From: an uncultured Granulosicoccaceae bacterium
GTDB taxonomy: Bacteria; Pseudomonadota; Gammaproteobacteria; Granulosicoccales; Granulosicoccaceae
Reading direction: 5' to 3'
DNA length: 41,645 nt
Assembly (NCBI GenBank): GCA_938041955.1
Contig: CALISD010000083.1
Location: 1-41,645, forward strand
How positions within the stretch are numbered: position 1 is the first letter of the stretch; every line of letters starts with the position of its first letter. Of the stretch, positions 34,051 to 41,645 are shown piece by piece. The notes beneath the pieces were generated by a model, which did no database searches, was not told where the DNA came from, and saw only the letters and a list, made by a program, of their open reading frames with translations. The position numbers and the translations under genes were made by a program.

Positions 34051-35025
34051 ATGTTCAAAAAACTTTCTTTAGTACTTACAGGTACACTAATGTGCCTATC
34101 GTTCAATGCAAACGCCGCAGAAACCTGGAGAGCATGGAACATCCACAATGATGGTCACCCGAACACAGCTGCGATGGATCGATTCTCGGCGCTCGTCGAC
34201 GAGGCCACCAAAGGAGAAGTCACAGTAGAAGTGTTCCATGGTGGTGTGCTTGGCAATCAGCCAGATGCACTGGAGCAGGTTCGTCTAGGTGCGATCGAAA
34301 TCGGCAACTTCAACCTCGGCCCGATTGGCCCTATGGTTAAAGAAGCCAACCTCGTGTCCTTGCCATTCATCTTCAAAAGTGTGCCACATATGTTCCGCGT
34401 TCTAGAGGGCGAGGCTGGCGAAACAATAGCCGCGGCAATGGCCGATGCTGGTCTTCAACCACTTGCGTGGGTTGATGCAGGAGCTCGATCTTTCTACAGC
34501 CAAAAGCCAATCAACACACCCGCTGATGTTGAAGGTCTGAAGATTCGAGTCATGAACAACGACCTGTACACATCCATGATTTCAGCAATGGGTGGCAACC
34601 CTTCACCGATGGCATTTGCCGAAGTACAGCAGGCGCTTAAAACCGGTGTTGTTGACGGAGCAGAGAACAACTTCCCGTCGTTCAAGAACGTAGGCCACTA
34701 CGAAGTAACGACCCACTACTCGCTTAGTGAGCACTTGATTATCCCTGAGTGCATTTGCGTAAATACAGCAAAGTTCGCGGCCCTGTCACCAGAACTGCAA
34801 ACCGCTGTGCGCGGTGCTGCTGAAGAGGCTGCCCTATACCAGCGCGAATTGTGGGCGGTTCAATCAGGTCAGGCTCGCAAAGATGTAGAAGCCGCCGGTA
34901 TCAAAGTCAACGAGATTCCCGACAAAGGCCCGTTCCAGGACGCAATGGTCAAAGTCTACGACGACTACCTCGCTGCTAACCCTGATATGGCTAAACTAGT
35001 TGAAATGGCTCAGTCAACTGAATAG
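34051..35025 (+). CDS. dctP: TRAP transporter substrate-binding protein DctP
   Basis: A 324-residue periplasmic receptor. ATG 34051 is preceded by TGGAGG; the frame continues to a GTG at 34012 but the signal peptide begins at the ATG (FKKLSLVLTGTLMCLSFNANA/AE). Family signatures are GGVLGNQPDALEQVRLGAIE, the carboxylate-clamping Arg in GLKIRVMNND, and AFAEVQQALKTGVVDGAENN. DctP-type receptors bind C4-dicarboxylates, sugar acids or other carboxylates; the ligand here is not resolved. The following hairpin (35041-35072) and 266-nt gap separate it from dctQM. Confidence 0.94.
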   Translation: MFKKLSLVLTGTLMCLSFNANAAETWRAWNIHNDGHPNTAAMDRFSALVDEATKGEVTVEVFHGGVLGNQPDALEQVRLGAIEIGNFNLGPIGPMVKEANLVSLPFIFKSVPHMFRVLEGEAGETIAAAMADAGLQPLAWVDAGARSFYSQKPINTPADVEGLKIRVMNNDLYTSMISAMGGNPSPMAFAEVQQALKTGVVDGAENNFPSFKNVGHYEVTTHYSLSEHLIIPECICVNTAKFAALSPELQTAVRGAAEEAALYQRELWAVQSGQARKDVEAAGIKVNEIPDKGPFQDAMVKVYDDYLAANPDMAKLVEMAQSTE

Positions 35026-35040
35026 CTTATAGCAACCAAT

Positions 35041-35072
35041 GGAAGGTCCCATGGCTTTGCCAGGGACCTTCC
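35041..35072 (+). terminator. Intercistronic hairpin after dctP
   Basis: GGAAGGTCCC (35041-35050) pairs perfectly with GGGACCTTCC (35063-35072). The loop itself adds TGGC/GCCA around TTT with one bulged A, giving a 14-bp hairpin. No T-run follows, so it is more likely an mRNA-stabilising or processing hairpin than a terminator. Confidence 0.6.
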
Positions 35073-35291
35073 CCGTTAATCGGCGTTAGGGAAGCATCGC
35101 TTTAAAAGGGGCCTCGCAAAGGGAGCTCCCAAACTACTTTGAGCGACTCACAGTAAATACCACTGGCTCTACCAGCTGTTATATTGACCCAGCCAAAACC
35201 AGTAAAAGCGCCCCGCCTTTGTACAAGAACGTTCAGCGTTTCATAACGTGGGGTTTCATTTCAACATGCACATTTTCGAGGAGGGGACACC

Positions 35292-35819
35292 ATGAGCGAA
35301 ACGCCTGAACCATCAACATTTCTGCGAAGTATGGACTGGGTATTCAATCTGCTTTCTCGAATCTGTCTCATTCTGGCCGGTACAGCCCTCGTTTCGATGA
35401 CACTGATGTTCGCGTGGTTGGTTTACGGCCGTTACGTTTTGAACGATACACCAACCTGGGTCGAACAAGTTTCCCATTTGCTCTTGATGGTAATTTCGTT
35501 TCTCGGCGCGGCCGTTGGTGTGCGCCAGGACACACACCTTGCAGTTGTTTTGTTCCGCGGCTCAGTACCAACACGCGTGCGTACTTTGTTTGTTTTTATC
35601 ACAGACGTCCTCATGGCAGGCTTCGGGGGCTTAATGTTCTGGTACGGCCTGCAACTGACGCAATTCAAATGGAAAACGCTAATCCCGCTGATTCAAGTGC
35701 CGGAAGGTTTTCGCTCGTTGCCACTGACAATCTGTGGTGCTCTTGTTTTTCTGTTTTCCACAGGTCATCTCATCCGCCTGTTTCTCGGGCAGGATAAGCG
35801 CACAGACAGTATAGAATAA
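35292..35819 (+). CDS. dctQ: TRAP transporter small permease DctQ
   Basis: A 175-residue inner-membrane protein with four helices at about 18-40, 52-70, 90-112 and 135-158. The start is supported by GAGGAGGGGACACC. MFAWLVYGRYVLNDTPTWVE and SFLGAAVGVRQDTHLAV are diagnostic of DctQ. It bridges receptor and large permease. It is followed 9 nt later by dctM. Confidence 0.93.
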   Translation: MSETPEPSTFLRSMDWVFNLLSRICLILAGTALVSMTLMFAWLVYGRYVLNDTPTWVEQVSHLLLMVISFLGAAVGVRQDTHLAVVLFRGSVPTRVRTLFVFITDVLMAGFGGLMFWYGLQLTQFKWKTLIPLIQVPEGFRSLPLTICGALVFLFSTGHLIRLFLGQDKRTDSIE

Positions 35820-35828
35820 GAGACATTC

Positions 35829-37109
35829 ATGGGACTTCTACTACTACTCGGGGTATTTGCCCTATGCGTCATCATCGGGTTACCTGTGGCATTTGCGTTA
35901 GGTATCGCCGCGCTCGCCGCTTTCTTTCATGAAGGGTTACCGCTACTAATAGTCTTTCAACGCATCGTGGCGGGAATCAATGTTTATTCGTTAATGGCGA
36001 TCCCGTTCTTTATCTTTGCGGGTGAACTGATGTTCCATGGTGGTATAGCCATACGACTGGTGCGTTTTGCGCAAAACGCTGTCGGAGCAGTACGTGGCGG
36101 TCTTGGCATTGTTAACGTTTTTTCGTCAATGCTGTTCGGTGGTATATCTGGATCGGCAATCGCCGACATCTCAGCGCTCGGTTCAATCCTTATTCCGGTA
36201 ATGAAAGACAAAGGCTACGATGCCGACTATGCAGTGAATGTCACCGTCACTTCATCGATCGCGGGTATCATCATTCCGCCAAGTCACAACATGATTATCT
36301 ACGCCCTTGCCACGGGTGGTGCAGTGTCGATCTCCAAGCTCTTTCTCGCAGGTGTAGTGCCTGGTATTCTGATGTGCATGTGCCTTGCGGTTGCGGCTTA
36401 TGTGATCGCGGTGAAACGAGGCTACCCGGCTGAAAAATTTCCCGGCTGGACTGTGCTTGTGCTGAGCTTTTTCAGTGCCATTCCCGGTCTTCTTACAGCA
36501 GTTATCATCGTTGGTGGCGTGCTCTCGGGTGTATTCACCGCTACGGAATCAGGCGCTTTCGGAGCTTTGTACGCCTTCCTGGTCACTATTCTGGTTTATC
36601 GCAGTATTACCTGGTCGAATTTTAAAGTCGCTGTTGTTTCTGCGGTGCGCACCACCTCGATGGTGATGATTCTTATAGCCTGCGCTGGCGCATTCGCCTA
36701 TATGCTGACCTTCTTTCGGGTGCCCAAGCTGACGATAGACTTTCTCACCGGACTAACCGAAAACCCCATTCTGATTCTCCTTATGATCAATGGCGTGCTG
36801 CTGCTGCTCGGTATGATCATGGACATGGCGGCGCTTATATTAATTTGCACCCCCATCTTCCTGCCTATTATGAATACCCTTGGTATTGATCCGCTGCAGT
36901 TTGGAATGATCCTTCTAGTCAACCTTGGGCTCGGCCTTTGCACACCGCCGGTAGGGTCGTGTCTATTCGTCGGCTGCGCTGTCGGTAAGTTGCCGATGGA
37001 AAAGGCGATTCGAACTATATGGCCCTTTTATCTGGCCATCTTTGTTGCGTTGATGCTAATTACTTTTGTACCGGCCATATCGCTAACATTGCCACGACTG
37101 ATTGGCTAG
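35829..37109 (+). CDS. dctM: TRAP transporter large permease DctM
   Basis: A 426-residue permease with about 12 helices, the ion-coupled translocation subunit. Typical motifs are IPFFIFAGELMFHGGIA, FGGISGSAIADISALGSILI, SSIAGIIIPPSHNMIIYA, TATESGAFGALYA and GLCTPPVGSCLFVGC. AAGAGA precedes the ATG. It is complete and full-length. It ends the dctPQM operon; the nearest hairpin-like structures downstream (37130-37161 and 37374-37392) lack T-runs. Confidence 0.95.
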   Translation: MGLLLLLGVFALCVIIGLPVAFALGIAALAAFFHEGLPLLIVFQRIVAGINVYSLMAIPFFIFAGELMFHGGIAIRLVRFAQNAVGAVRGGLGIVNVFSSMLFGGISGSAIADISALGSILIPVMKDKGYDADYAVNVTVTSSIAGIIIPPSHNMIIYALATGGAVSISKLFLAGVVPGILMCMCLAVAAYVIAVKRGYPAEKFPGWTVLVLSFFSAIPGLLTAVIIVGGVLSGVFTATESGAFGALYAFLVTILVYRSITWSNFKVAVVSAVRTTSMVMILIACAGAFAYMLTFFRVPKLTIDFLTGLTENPILILLMINGVLLLLGMIMDMAALILICTPIFLPIMNTLGIDPLQFGMILLVNLGLGLCTPPVGSCLFVGCAVGKLPMEKAIRTIWPFYLAIFVALMLITFVPAISLTLPRLIG

Positions 37110-37423
37110 CAGTTTTATACTTGCACAGTGTGCTATTCACCAGTGATTCTGCTGATAGCACGTAAGGGTGATTGACTCAAAAAAAGCCACAGGATGACCG
37201 GTTAACACCACTACTGGTATCAAAAGGTAATGGATGTTGCGCTCTCGTTGAGAGTTCGAATGCAAACCAACGAGCCATATGGTGCCTCTGCAGTAATCAA
37301 TTGCAGGTTAGATGCACTGAGCTCCCATACTTGAACAGCAAGTGCACTGCACTCGACTGGCCACAAACGCTGGCGGCCCACAAGGTGGGCCGGTAATAGT
37401 TACTTGCAATACACCATACAGCC
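37110..37423. other. Convergent intergenic region after dctM
   Basis: It contains GTGCTAT/ATAGCAC (37130-37136, 37155-37161) and a compact hairpin CGGCCCAC-AAG-GTGGGCCG (37374-37392). The latter lies closest to the minus-strand peroxiredoxin stop and may terminate either gene, though no T-run is present. The frame at 37172-37396 starts at TTG and is not credible. Confidence 0.45.
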
Positions 37424-37960
37424 CTAGCTTGACTGAATAACCATCCCACGAGCGGGCTTGTCGTGCTCTATCGTAAACTGCATACCATCTAGAAGCTCGG
37501 CCAGATCAGGGCGGGCGGATGGACCGTTAGATATAGCGGCTATTTGCACAGTGTTGTCAGGCCGAATGCAGAAGACTGCAGGTTCCGCGAATCGTTGGTC
37601 TGCTTCGTCAGGCGACAATGGATCACTAATATACAAACCCAATCTTTCCATGTCTGCTTCGCCAAGCTCACATGCCATATCGAAAGTCCAACCGAATTCT
37701 TCCCGATCGCTTGTTGCTTTATGTATTGAATCTGCAGACACGACCAATATTTCAAAACCGGATTTTTTCCAATCTGATTGCATCGCCTCAAGAATGTTCA
37801 AATACTTTTTACACCTACCACAATGTTTTCCGCGATACACCACCAACAGAAACCAACCACCCCGGGAACCTTCAAAACGAAATCCAGAACCATCCAGGCG
37901 CGTTGCACTGAACACCGGCAATGGTTGCCCGGCATCCGCTTTACGATTTACAGTTTTCAT
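37424..37960 (-). CDS. Peroxiredoxin-like thioredoxin-fold protein
   Basis: A 178-residue soluble protein from ATG 37960; an upstream TTG in frame (37993) has no support. It shows the AhpC/TSA layout: GQPLPVFSATRLDGSGFRFE, FLLVVYRGKHCGRCKKYL with Cys47 and Cys50 as a CxxC, then LEILVVSAD-like and FDMACELG segments and PAVFCIRPDN. Classic peroxiredoxins have a single peroxidatic Cys in PxxTxxC; the CxxC after GKH is closer to the redoxin-like peroxiredoxin-2 family found in marine bacteria. The likely role is thiol-dependent peroxide reduction in the cytoplasm. It is monocistronic, with no strong ribosome site. Confidence 0.82.
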   Translation of the reverse strand: MKTVNRKADAGQPLPVFSATRLDGSGFRFEGSRGGWFLLVVYRGKHCGRCKKYLNILEAMQSDWKKSGFEILVVSADSIHKATSDREEFGWTFDMACELGEADMERLGLYISDPLSPDEADQRFAEPAVFCIRPDNTVQIAAISNGPSARPDLAELLDGMQFTIEHDKPARGMVIQSS

Positions 37961-38213
37961 AGAATAAGTTTCAATTAATGGAAAATTAAACAAAAGTCAC
38001 AGGACCATCATTCTATCAAAAAATCGCTTAAGCACAAAAGACAAATAGAACCGGTATACATTAGCGCGATGATCGATCCACTCCTAAGATCATTACCAGA
38101 ACCAAGCTACAACACCAGTGCGCTAGCTTTAGAGTAAATGCTCCTGATCGGTACTAGCTATCGCGAGCCACTAAAATGAAACGGCTCACTTGCTAAGTCG
38201 AGCTCGACAGCTT

Positions 38214-38631
38214 TCAGTTTTGAAATTCACTTATCAGTTTGTCGATAACCGCAATCACTTGCGCGACTTTAGTTGCGTTGAGGGCATCTGCATGAGGAGC
38301 TGCAAATGAACCTTGATCGTTATCAACATATTTTCCTGAAGCATGTGAAAACTCATCGCTCTGCGCTGCGCACTAGTATATCTGCCCCAATGCCTAGATC
38401 ACCGCCATCGACTCCATAGGCCTCCTTGACCATTTTGCTACCGAGCATCGAGCGCGGATTTACCGCAACGATCATAGGACCCGTCGTTCCTACGCCTTTT
38501 GCAAGAGCGGAAGACCACATGGTGAGAGCCAGCTTGCTCTGCGAATATGCCAGATCGTCTGATAGCTTTCGATTACCCGCCAATGCTTCAAGGTCGACAG
38601 GGGACTGCGCTGCAGAGGAGAGATTGACTAA
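38214..38631 (-). pseudogene. Short-chain dehydrogenase, 5'-truncated and frameshifted
   Basis: The minus strand encodes an SDR C-terminal half: LVNLSSAAQ, the catalytic YSQSKLAL (YxxxK), VNPRSMLGSKMVKEAYG and GADILVR. It then shifts frame at about 38355-38362, where the first frame hits a stop. In the next frame the family C-terminus resumes (SDEFSHASGKYVDNDQGSFA to ISEFQN, stop at 38214). The whole Rossmann cofactor-binding N-terminus is missing: homology stops abruptly at about 38631, where LysR sequence begins on the other strand. The gene is dead. Confidence 0.85.
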
Positions 38632-39359
38632 CGAATTTCTCCCGTATGCTTTGGAGATTTTGGCCCAGGAAGATGTCGCACTTGCCGTTATGAGTTTAAG
38701 TAAAGCAGCTCCCACCGGCACACTAAGGTTCCCCGCCTCAAGCACATTTGCACAACTATATAGCGTCCCGATCATTCCCGGGTTTCTGGGGCGTTATCCA
38801 GGAATTAACGTCGATATGCGTCTGACTGATATGCAGTTCGATCTTATCGCAGGTAGTTTCGATCTGGCGGTTCGCAATTCGGTGATGGAAGTAGTAGCTT
38901 GAGGGCACGTAAACTCGCCGATGACACCAGAGTGCTGTGCGCTTCACCCGACTACCTGACGAAATTCGGAAATCCCGAATCTACCGACGAATTAATAAAT
39001 CACCGGTTAATTGGATTTCAAGATAATTCACCGAAGCGACTAATCGGCAAAGACGGAAGTACTGGCGTATTTGAGCCACGTCAAAATGAGTGTCAGTTAA
39101 TAGTTGATGATGGCCTCAGTCAAAAACTAGCTACTATGGCCGGTACCGGAATTTCGTTGAATTCGCTCTGTGTGTGCATTCGGAGATCGCTACTGGAGCC
39201 TTAATACACGTATTGCCAGATTATTCTGTTGATGATGAATTCTCACTCTGGCTGGTATATCCCAAATCCAATGTCCTAACGGCAAAGGTTCGAGTCTTCA
39301 TTGACTACCTGGTTAAACACATAAACATTCCCCTGAAATTTAATTCGAAAAAATACTAG
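38632..39359 (+). pseudogene. LysR-family regulator, 5'-truncated with two frameshifts
   Basis: Only the linker and substrate-binding domain of a LysR regulator remain; the HTH is absent. Piece 1 (to about 38891) has FLPYALEILAQEDVALAVM, APTGTLRFPASSTFAQLY and FDLAVRNS. A single missing base near 38891 (GAAGTAGTAGC where GAAGATAGTAGC would read MEDSSLRARKLAD) shifts it into piece 2 (RARKLADDTRVLCASPDYL, LIGKDGSTGVFEPRQNEC, ATMAGTGISLNSL). A second shift at about 39165-39175 leads to piece 3 (HSEIATGALIHVLPDYS to the stop at 39359). It abuts the SDR remnant head to head. Confidence 0.87.
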
Positions 39360-39668
39360 CAAAACGACCAAACCACTCGTCGTTGATAGATACAAAATAG
39401 GCGGATGAAATTAACCTGTACGTCTGCCATATTTTTAAGATATTCGTCCCCAGCCCTGCTTAGTGTAGAAAAAACCTTTAGATGGATTTAAATCGCACTC
39501 TTGAAACAGCTAACGCTACGCCATCCGAAGACCATTGAAATTACGCCTCGATCATATCTGAGATCCTCAACATGGGTGACCAGCAGCATTCTATGCAACC
39601 TTCTGCGCTGATTATTCCGGCAATAGAACACGTGGTGGTATGATTTGCTGTAAATCAGGAGATAAATT
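39360..39668. other. Intergenic region before the GST gene
   Basis: No gene is supported; the minus frame 39488-39697 is a shadow. TATGAT (39639-39644) may be a -10 for the GST gene with a poor -35 (TTCCGG). AGGAGA (39657-39662) lies 6 nt before a TTG at 39669 and decides that start. Confidence 0.45.
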
Positions 39669-40298
39669 TTGCTTACCCTATACGCATCGAAAGGCACTGG
39701 CTCGATAGCCCCGCAGGCATTGCTTGCCTACGCGGGTGCCACACACGAAATTATCTGGATCGACTATGATGCAAAGGAGCATCGCTCTGCCGAGTTTCTT
39801 GCAATCAATCCGCGCGGGCAGATACCTGCGTTAAAGCTTGATGATGAAACTATGGTGACAGAATCTGCTGCCATCATGCTGCACCTCGCCGACTGCTACC
39901 CCGCCTCAAACCTGATTGAAAAACCAGCTACCACTCAACGCGCACAAACTTATCGATGGATGACTTTTATGGCGACCAATGTCTATGAAGATTTTCTGCG
40001 TATGGAGTATCCCGAACACTACACATCTGATGCAGCGGCTGAGGCGAGCGTATCTGCTTCCGGGGCCACTTCGATGGAACGATCATGGGGAATATTGAAT
40101 CAATCGCTAGCAGGTAACTGTCATCTCGTGGGCAACAGCCTTTCCATTGCTGATATCTATATGGCGATGTTGCTTTCTTGGCATCCAGACTTGAAGGGGC
40201 TCAATAAAAGACACTCCAATCTGCTGCCGGCGGCAAAAAATACTTTGACCGCTGCTGCCATTCAAAAAGTTTTTAATGAAAATGATGTTCATATTTAG
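39669..40298 (+). CDS. Glutathione S-transferase
   Basis: A 209-residue cytoplasmic GST. It starts at TTG 39669, supported by AGGAGA 6 nt upstream; no ATG lies near. The N-terminal thioredoxin-like domain (1-80) has LYASKGTGSIAPQALLAYAG, INPRGQIPALKL with the cis-Pro, and the ES pair VTESAAIMLHLAD that binds the glutathione gamma-glutamyl group. The helical domain has the N-capping box-like SLSIADIYMAML. The class is uncertain; the active-site position in SKGTGSIA is Ser/Thr-like rather than Cys. The next gene starts 36 nt downstream on the same strand. Confidence 0.88.
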   Translation: MLTLYASKGTGSIAPQALLAYAGATHEIIWIDYDAKEHRSAEFLAINPRGQIPALKLDDETMVTESAAIMLHLADCYPASNLIEKPATTQRAQTYRWMTFMATNVYEDFLRMEYPEHYTSDAAAEASVSASGATSMERSWGILNQSLAGNCHLVGNSLSIADIYMAMLLSWHPDLKGLNKRHSNLLPAAKNTLTAAAIQKVFNENDVHI

Positions 40299-40334
40299 TG
40301 TCAATACCTTACATAGAGTGGGAACACTAAAGTC

Positions 40335-41357
40335 ATGAATCTACTTTGCTGGGAGGGTTATGAATCTGACAACATACTCGGAGAATTTGCACGTCAACGA
40401 AAAATACGATCTAACTCACAAACACTGTTAAGCGATGCAGATACAGCCAAGGCGTTAACGGACGGGAGACACAAGCAGTGGGATGTCCTGAACATCAACA
40501 ATCCATGGGTACGTGATTTTCTTTGTCATCGCGGCGTCATTAAAAGCCTAGCTGAAGATCGGTTTGCAAGTACGCTTGATAAGCTATTACCCGAGTTTGA
40601 CCGGCTGTCACACTGGGCCCGTGATGATCAAGGCAATATGGTTGGTGTCTGCCAACGCTTTGGGGCGTTTAATCTGGTCATCCACGCTGATCGAGTGGAT
40701 CGTCATAGTGCAGAAGACCAAGGATTTAACCTGGCTAACGATCACAAAAATCGATTTGGAATACTGGCTTACGACGACTTTAATATTTTTCACATCTGCA
40801 TCGGTGCGGATATAAATCCGTTTACCCACCTTGATACAGCGTCGCTCAATAAATTTAGTGAAACTGCCAGCGACTGGTTTGCACGGGCCCTACTGATCAG
40901 TGATGACCACGTGGTTCTTAACCGCGCTTTAGTGGACGGTGATATCGACTTTTATATCAGTGGCGGTGTGTACACCGTATCTGAAGCAAGACTTGCCGGT
41001 CACCACAAACTGTGTGCAATTACCCCTGCGTCCGGCTGCATTAACGGGCTTGGCGGTATCGTATTCGCAGAGATTACCTCCGCCCTACAGCACGAACATG
41101 CCTCAGCTCATGCGCTGGACTTCATTGAATATATCGTACAGCCTGACATTGCGATTCGAATTGCGACAACTGAAAATACGCTTAATCCTGTGGCACAGAT
41201 GGGTGATCCCAAAGTGTTAGCAAGGTTCTCAAAGCAACAACTGGATGCGATTCAATGGGATTCTTTGTCGGCAGATATCGCGCGCTGTGCCATGTATCAG
41301 ATTCCTCCCAATCACGCCGAGTTGCACAGGCGCTTGCTTGCGGCACGCAGTACTTAG
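40335..41357 (+). CDS. PotD-like extracellular solute-binding fold protein lacking a signal peptide
   Basis: A 340-residue protein of the ABC-type spermidine/putrescine-binding protein family. It opens directly with the mature-domain motif LLCWEGYES, and shows LNINNPWVRDFL, FGILAYDDFNIFHICIG, GDIDFYISGGVYT, HALDFIEYIVQPDIAIRIA, NPVAQMGD and LDAIQWDSL. There is no Sec signal, lipobox or upstream in-frame extension: MNLLCWEG is where a mature PotD-type protein would begin. No permease or ATPase gene follows in the remaining 290 bp. Either it is cytoplasmic with a new role, or it lost its leader and is on the way out. It probably forms an operon with the GST gene. Confidence 0.8.
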   Translation: MNLLCWEGYESDNILGEFARQRKIRSNSQTLLSDADTAKALTDGRHKQWDVLNINNPWVRDFLCHRGVIKSLAEDRFASTLDKLLPEFDRLSHWARDDQGNMVGVCQRFGAFNLVIHADRVDRHSAEDQGFNLANDHKNRFGILAYDDFNIFHICIGADINPFTHLDTASLNKFSETASDWFARALLISDDHVVLNRALVDGDIDFYISGGVYTVSEARLAGHHKLCAITPASGCINGLGGIVFAEITSALQHEHASAHALDFIEYIVQPDIAIRIATTENTLNPVAQMGDPKVLARFSKQQLDAIQWDSLSADIARCAMYQIPPNHAELHRRLLAARST

Positions 41358-41645
41358 CAATTCATCAGTAGCAACAATTGCCCAGGACAATGACTGTAAT
41401 TACGCGGCTACTTAACCCATACTGAGACAGAGACTGAAACAAACAATTACCACTGCTGCTGTTACCTGGAAATAACAAAGCAGGCACCATAAAAATGAGG
41501 TCTTCCTTTTGCTGGCTTCTTTGGCAACACGATGCATGGGTGAAAACAGAACGCAGCCGTGCATCGATCCCAGGTAGCCCGCAGCGTGAGCGAGAATCAG
41601 CGTTTACGCTGTTGATCTGTTGGACGATCGGTATCCGGCCATGCT
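41358..41645. other. Right end, nothing clearly coding
   Basis: A plus frame from ATG 41495 stays open for 50 codons to the window edge but has no ribosome site and no recognisable sequence. An imperfect inverted repeat GATGCATGG/CCGTGCATC (41531-41539, 41557-41565) lies within it. Confidence 0.4.

Noticed and set aside
37172..37396. 74-codon plus-strand frame after dctM
   Set aside because: TTG start, no ribosome site, Cys/Leu-rich shadow-like composition.
38426..38902. 158-codon plus-strand frame as one LysR protein
   Set aside because: Its first third is antisense to the SDR remnant; only the part after about 38632 is LysR sequence, and that is frameshifted.
39488..39697. 69-codon minus-strand frame
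   Set aside because: Covers the GST ribosome site and start; no recognisable motif.
41495..41645. Partial gene at the right edge
   Set aside because: Fifty open codons, but no ribosome site or recognisable sequence; cannot be supported within the window.

Overview
The window (41.6 kb, moderate G+C, about 30 supportable protein genes, no rRNA, tRNA or CRISPR seen) looks like chromosomal DNA of a free-living, Gram-negative marine heterotroph, most likely a gammaproteobacterium. The basis is the gene content: a giant Ig-like repeat exoprotein with a C-terminal Cys-type sorting signal, LruC and lectin-like exoproteins, lipoproteins with lipoboxes, and adjacent TTT and TRAP carboxylate transporters. 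A Granulosicoccus/Arenicella-like lineage is a guess from style of content, not from a search.

Layout. 1-6723: 3' part of a giant secreted/surface protein (20 Ig-like repeats, calcium-binding aspartate-rich repeats, C-terminal anchor). 6.7-8.2 kb: a small Cys-rich protein with a clear terminator, plus gene debris. 8.2-10.1 kb: an MsbA-type ABC exporter. 10.4-13.2 kb (minus): a secreted Ig-module/PHP (CehA/McbA-type) metallohydrolase. 14.0-15.9 kb: an accessory FtsH protease. 16.1-16.7 kb (minus): a Sel1-repeat protein. 16.9-23.7 kb (minus): a co-oriented block of membrane LytTR regulator, GT-C glycosyltransferase, two SMR-type 4-TM proteins, GT2 glycosyltransferase, LruC exoprotein and lipoprotein, closed by a strong terminator. 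23.9-27.0 kb (plus): lectin-like secreted protein, a fumarylacetoacetase-fold protein carrying a signal peptide, and a beta-helix lipoprotein. 27.1-31.3 kb: a TctDE-like two-component system with an overlapping third gene for a periplasmic binding protein, divergent from tctCBA (30.3-33.3 kb). 34.0-37.1 kb: a TRAP transporter dctPQM. 37.4-38.0 kb (minus): a peroxiredoxin-like protein. 38.2-39.4 kb: a scar of an SDR gene and a divergent LysR gene, both beheaded and frameshifted. 39.7-41.4 kb: a glutathione S-transferase and a substrate-binding protein without signal peptide.

How it works together (inference). The right half is an organic-acid uptake region: both tripartite systems put the binding-protein gene first, followed by a hairpin that would let the soluble receptor be made in excess over the membrane subunits. 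TctDE plus its own binding protein would sense the substrate and control tctCBA through the divergent region, which holds a perfect palindrome. The most suggestive block for an undescribed system is 16.9-23.7 kb. It contains the parts of an ArnC/ArnEF/ArnT-like pathway (sugar onto lipid carrier, flipping, periplasmic transfer) in line with an LruC exoprotein and a lipoprotein and headed by a membrane-bound LytTR regulator. This could be dedicated decoration of a surface protein or glycan.

Starts were revised from the longest reading frames for TctC (GTG), TctB, TctD-like, DctP, LruC, GT2, one SMR gene and the peroxiredoxin, using Shine-Dalgarno sites, signal peptides and neighbour overlap.
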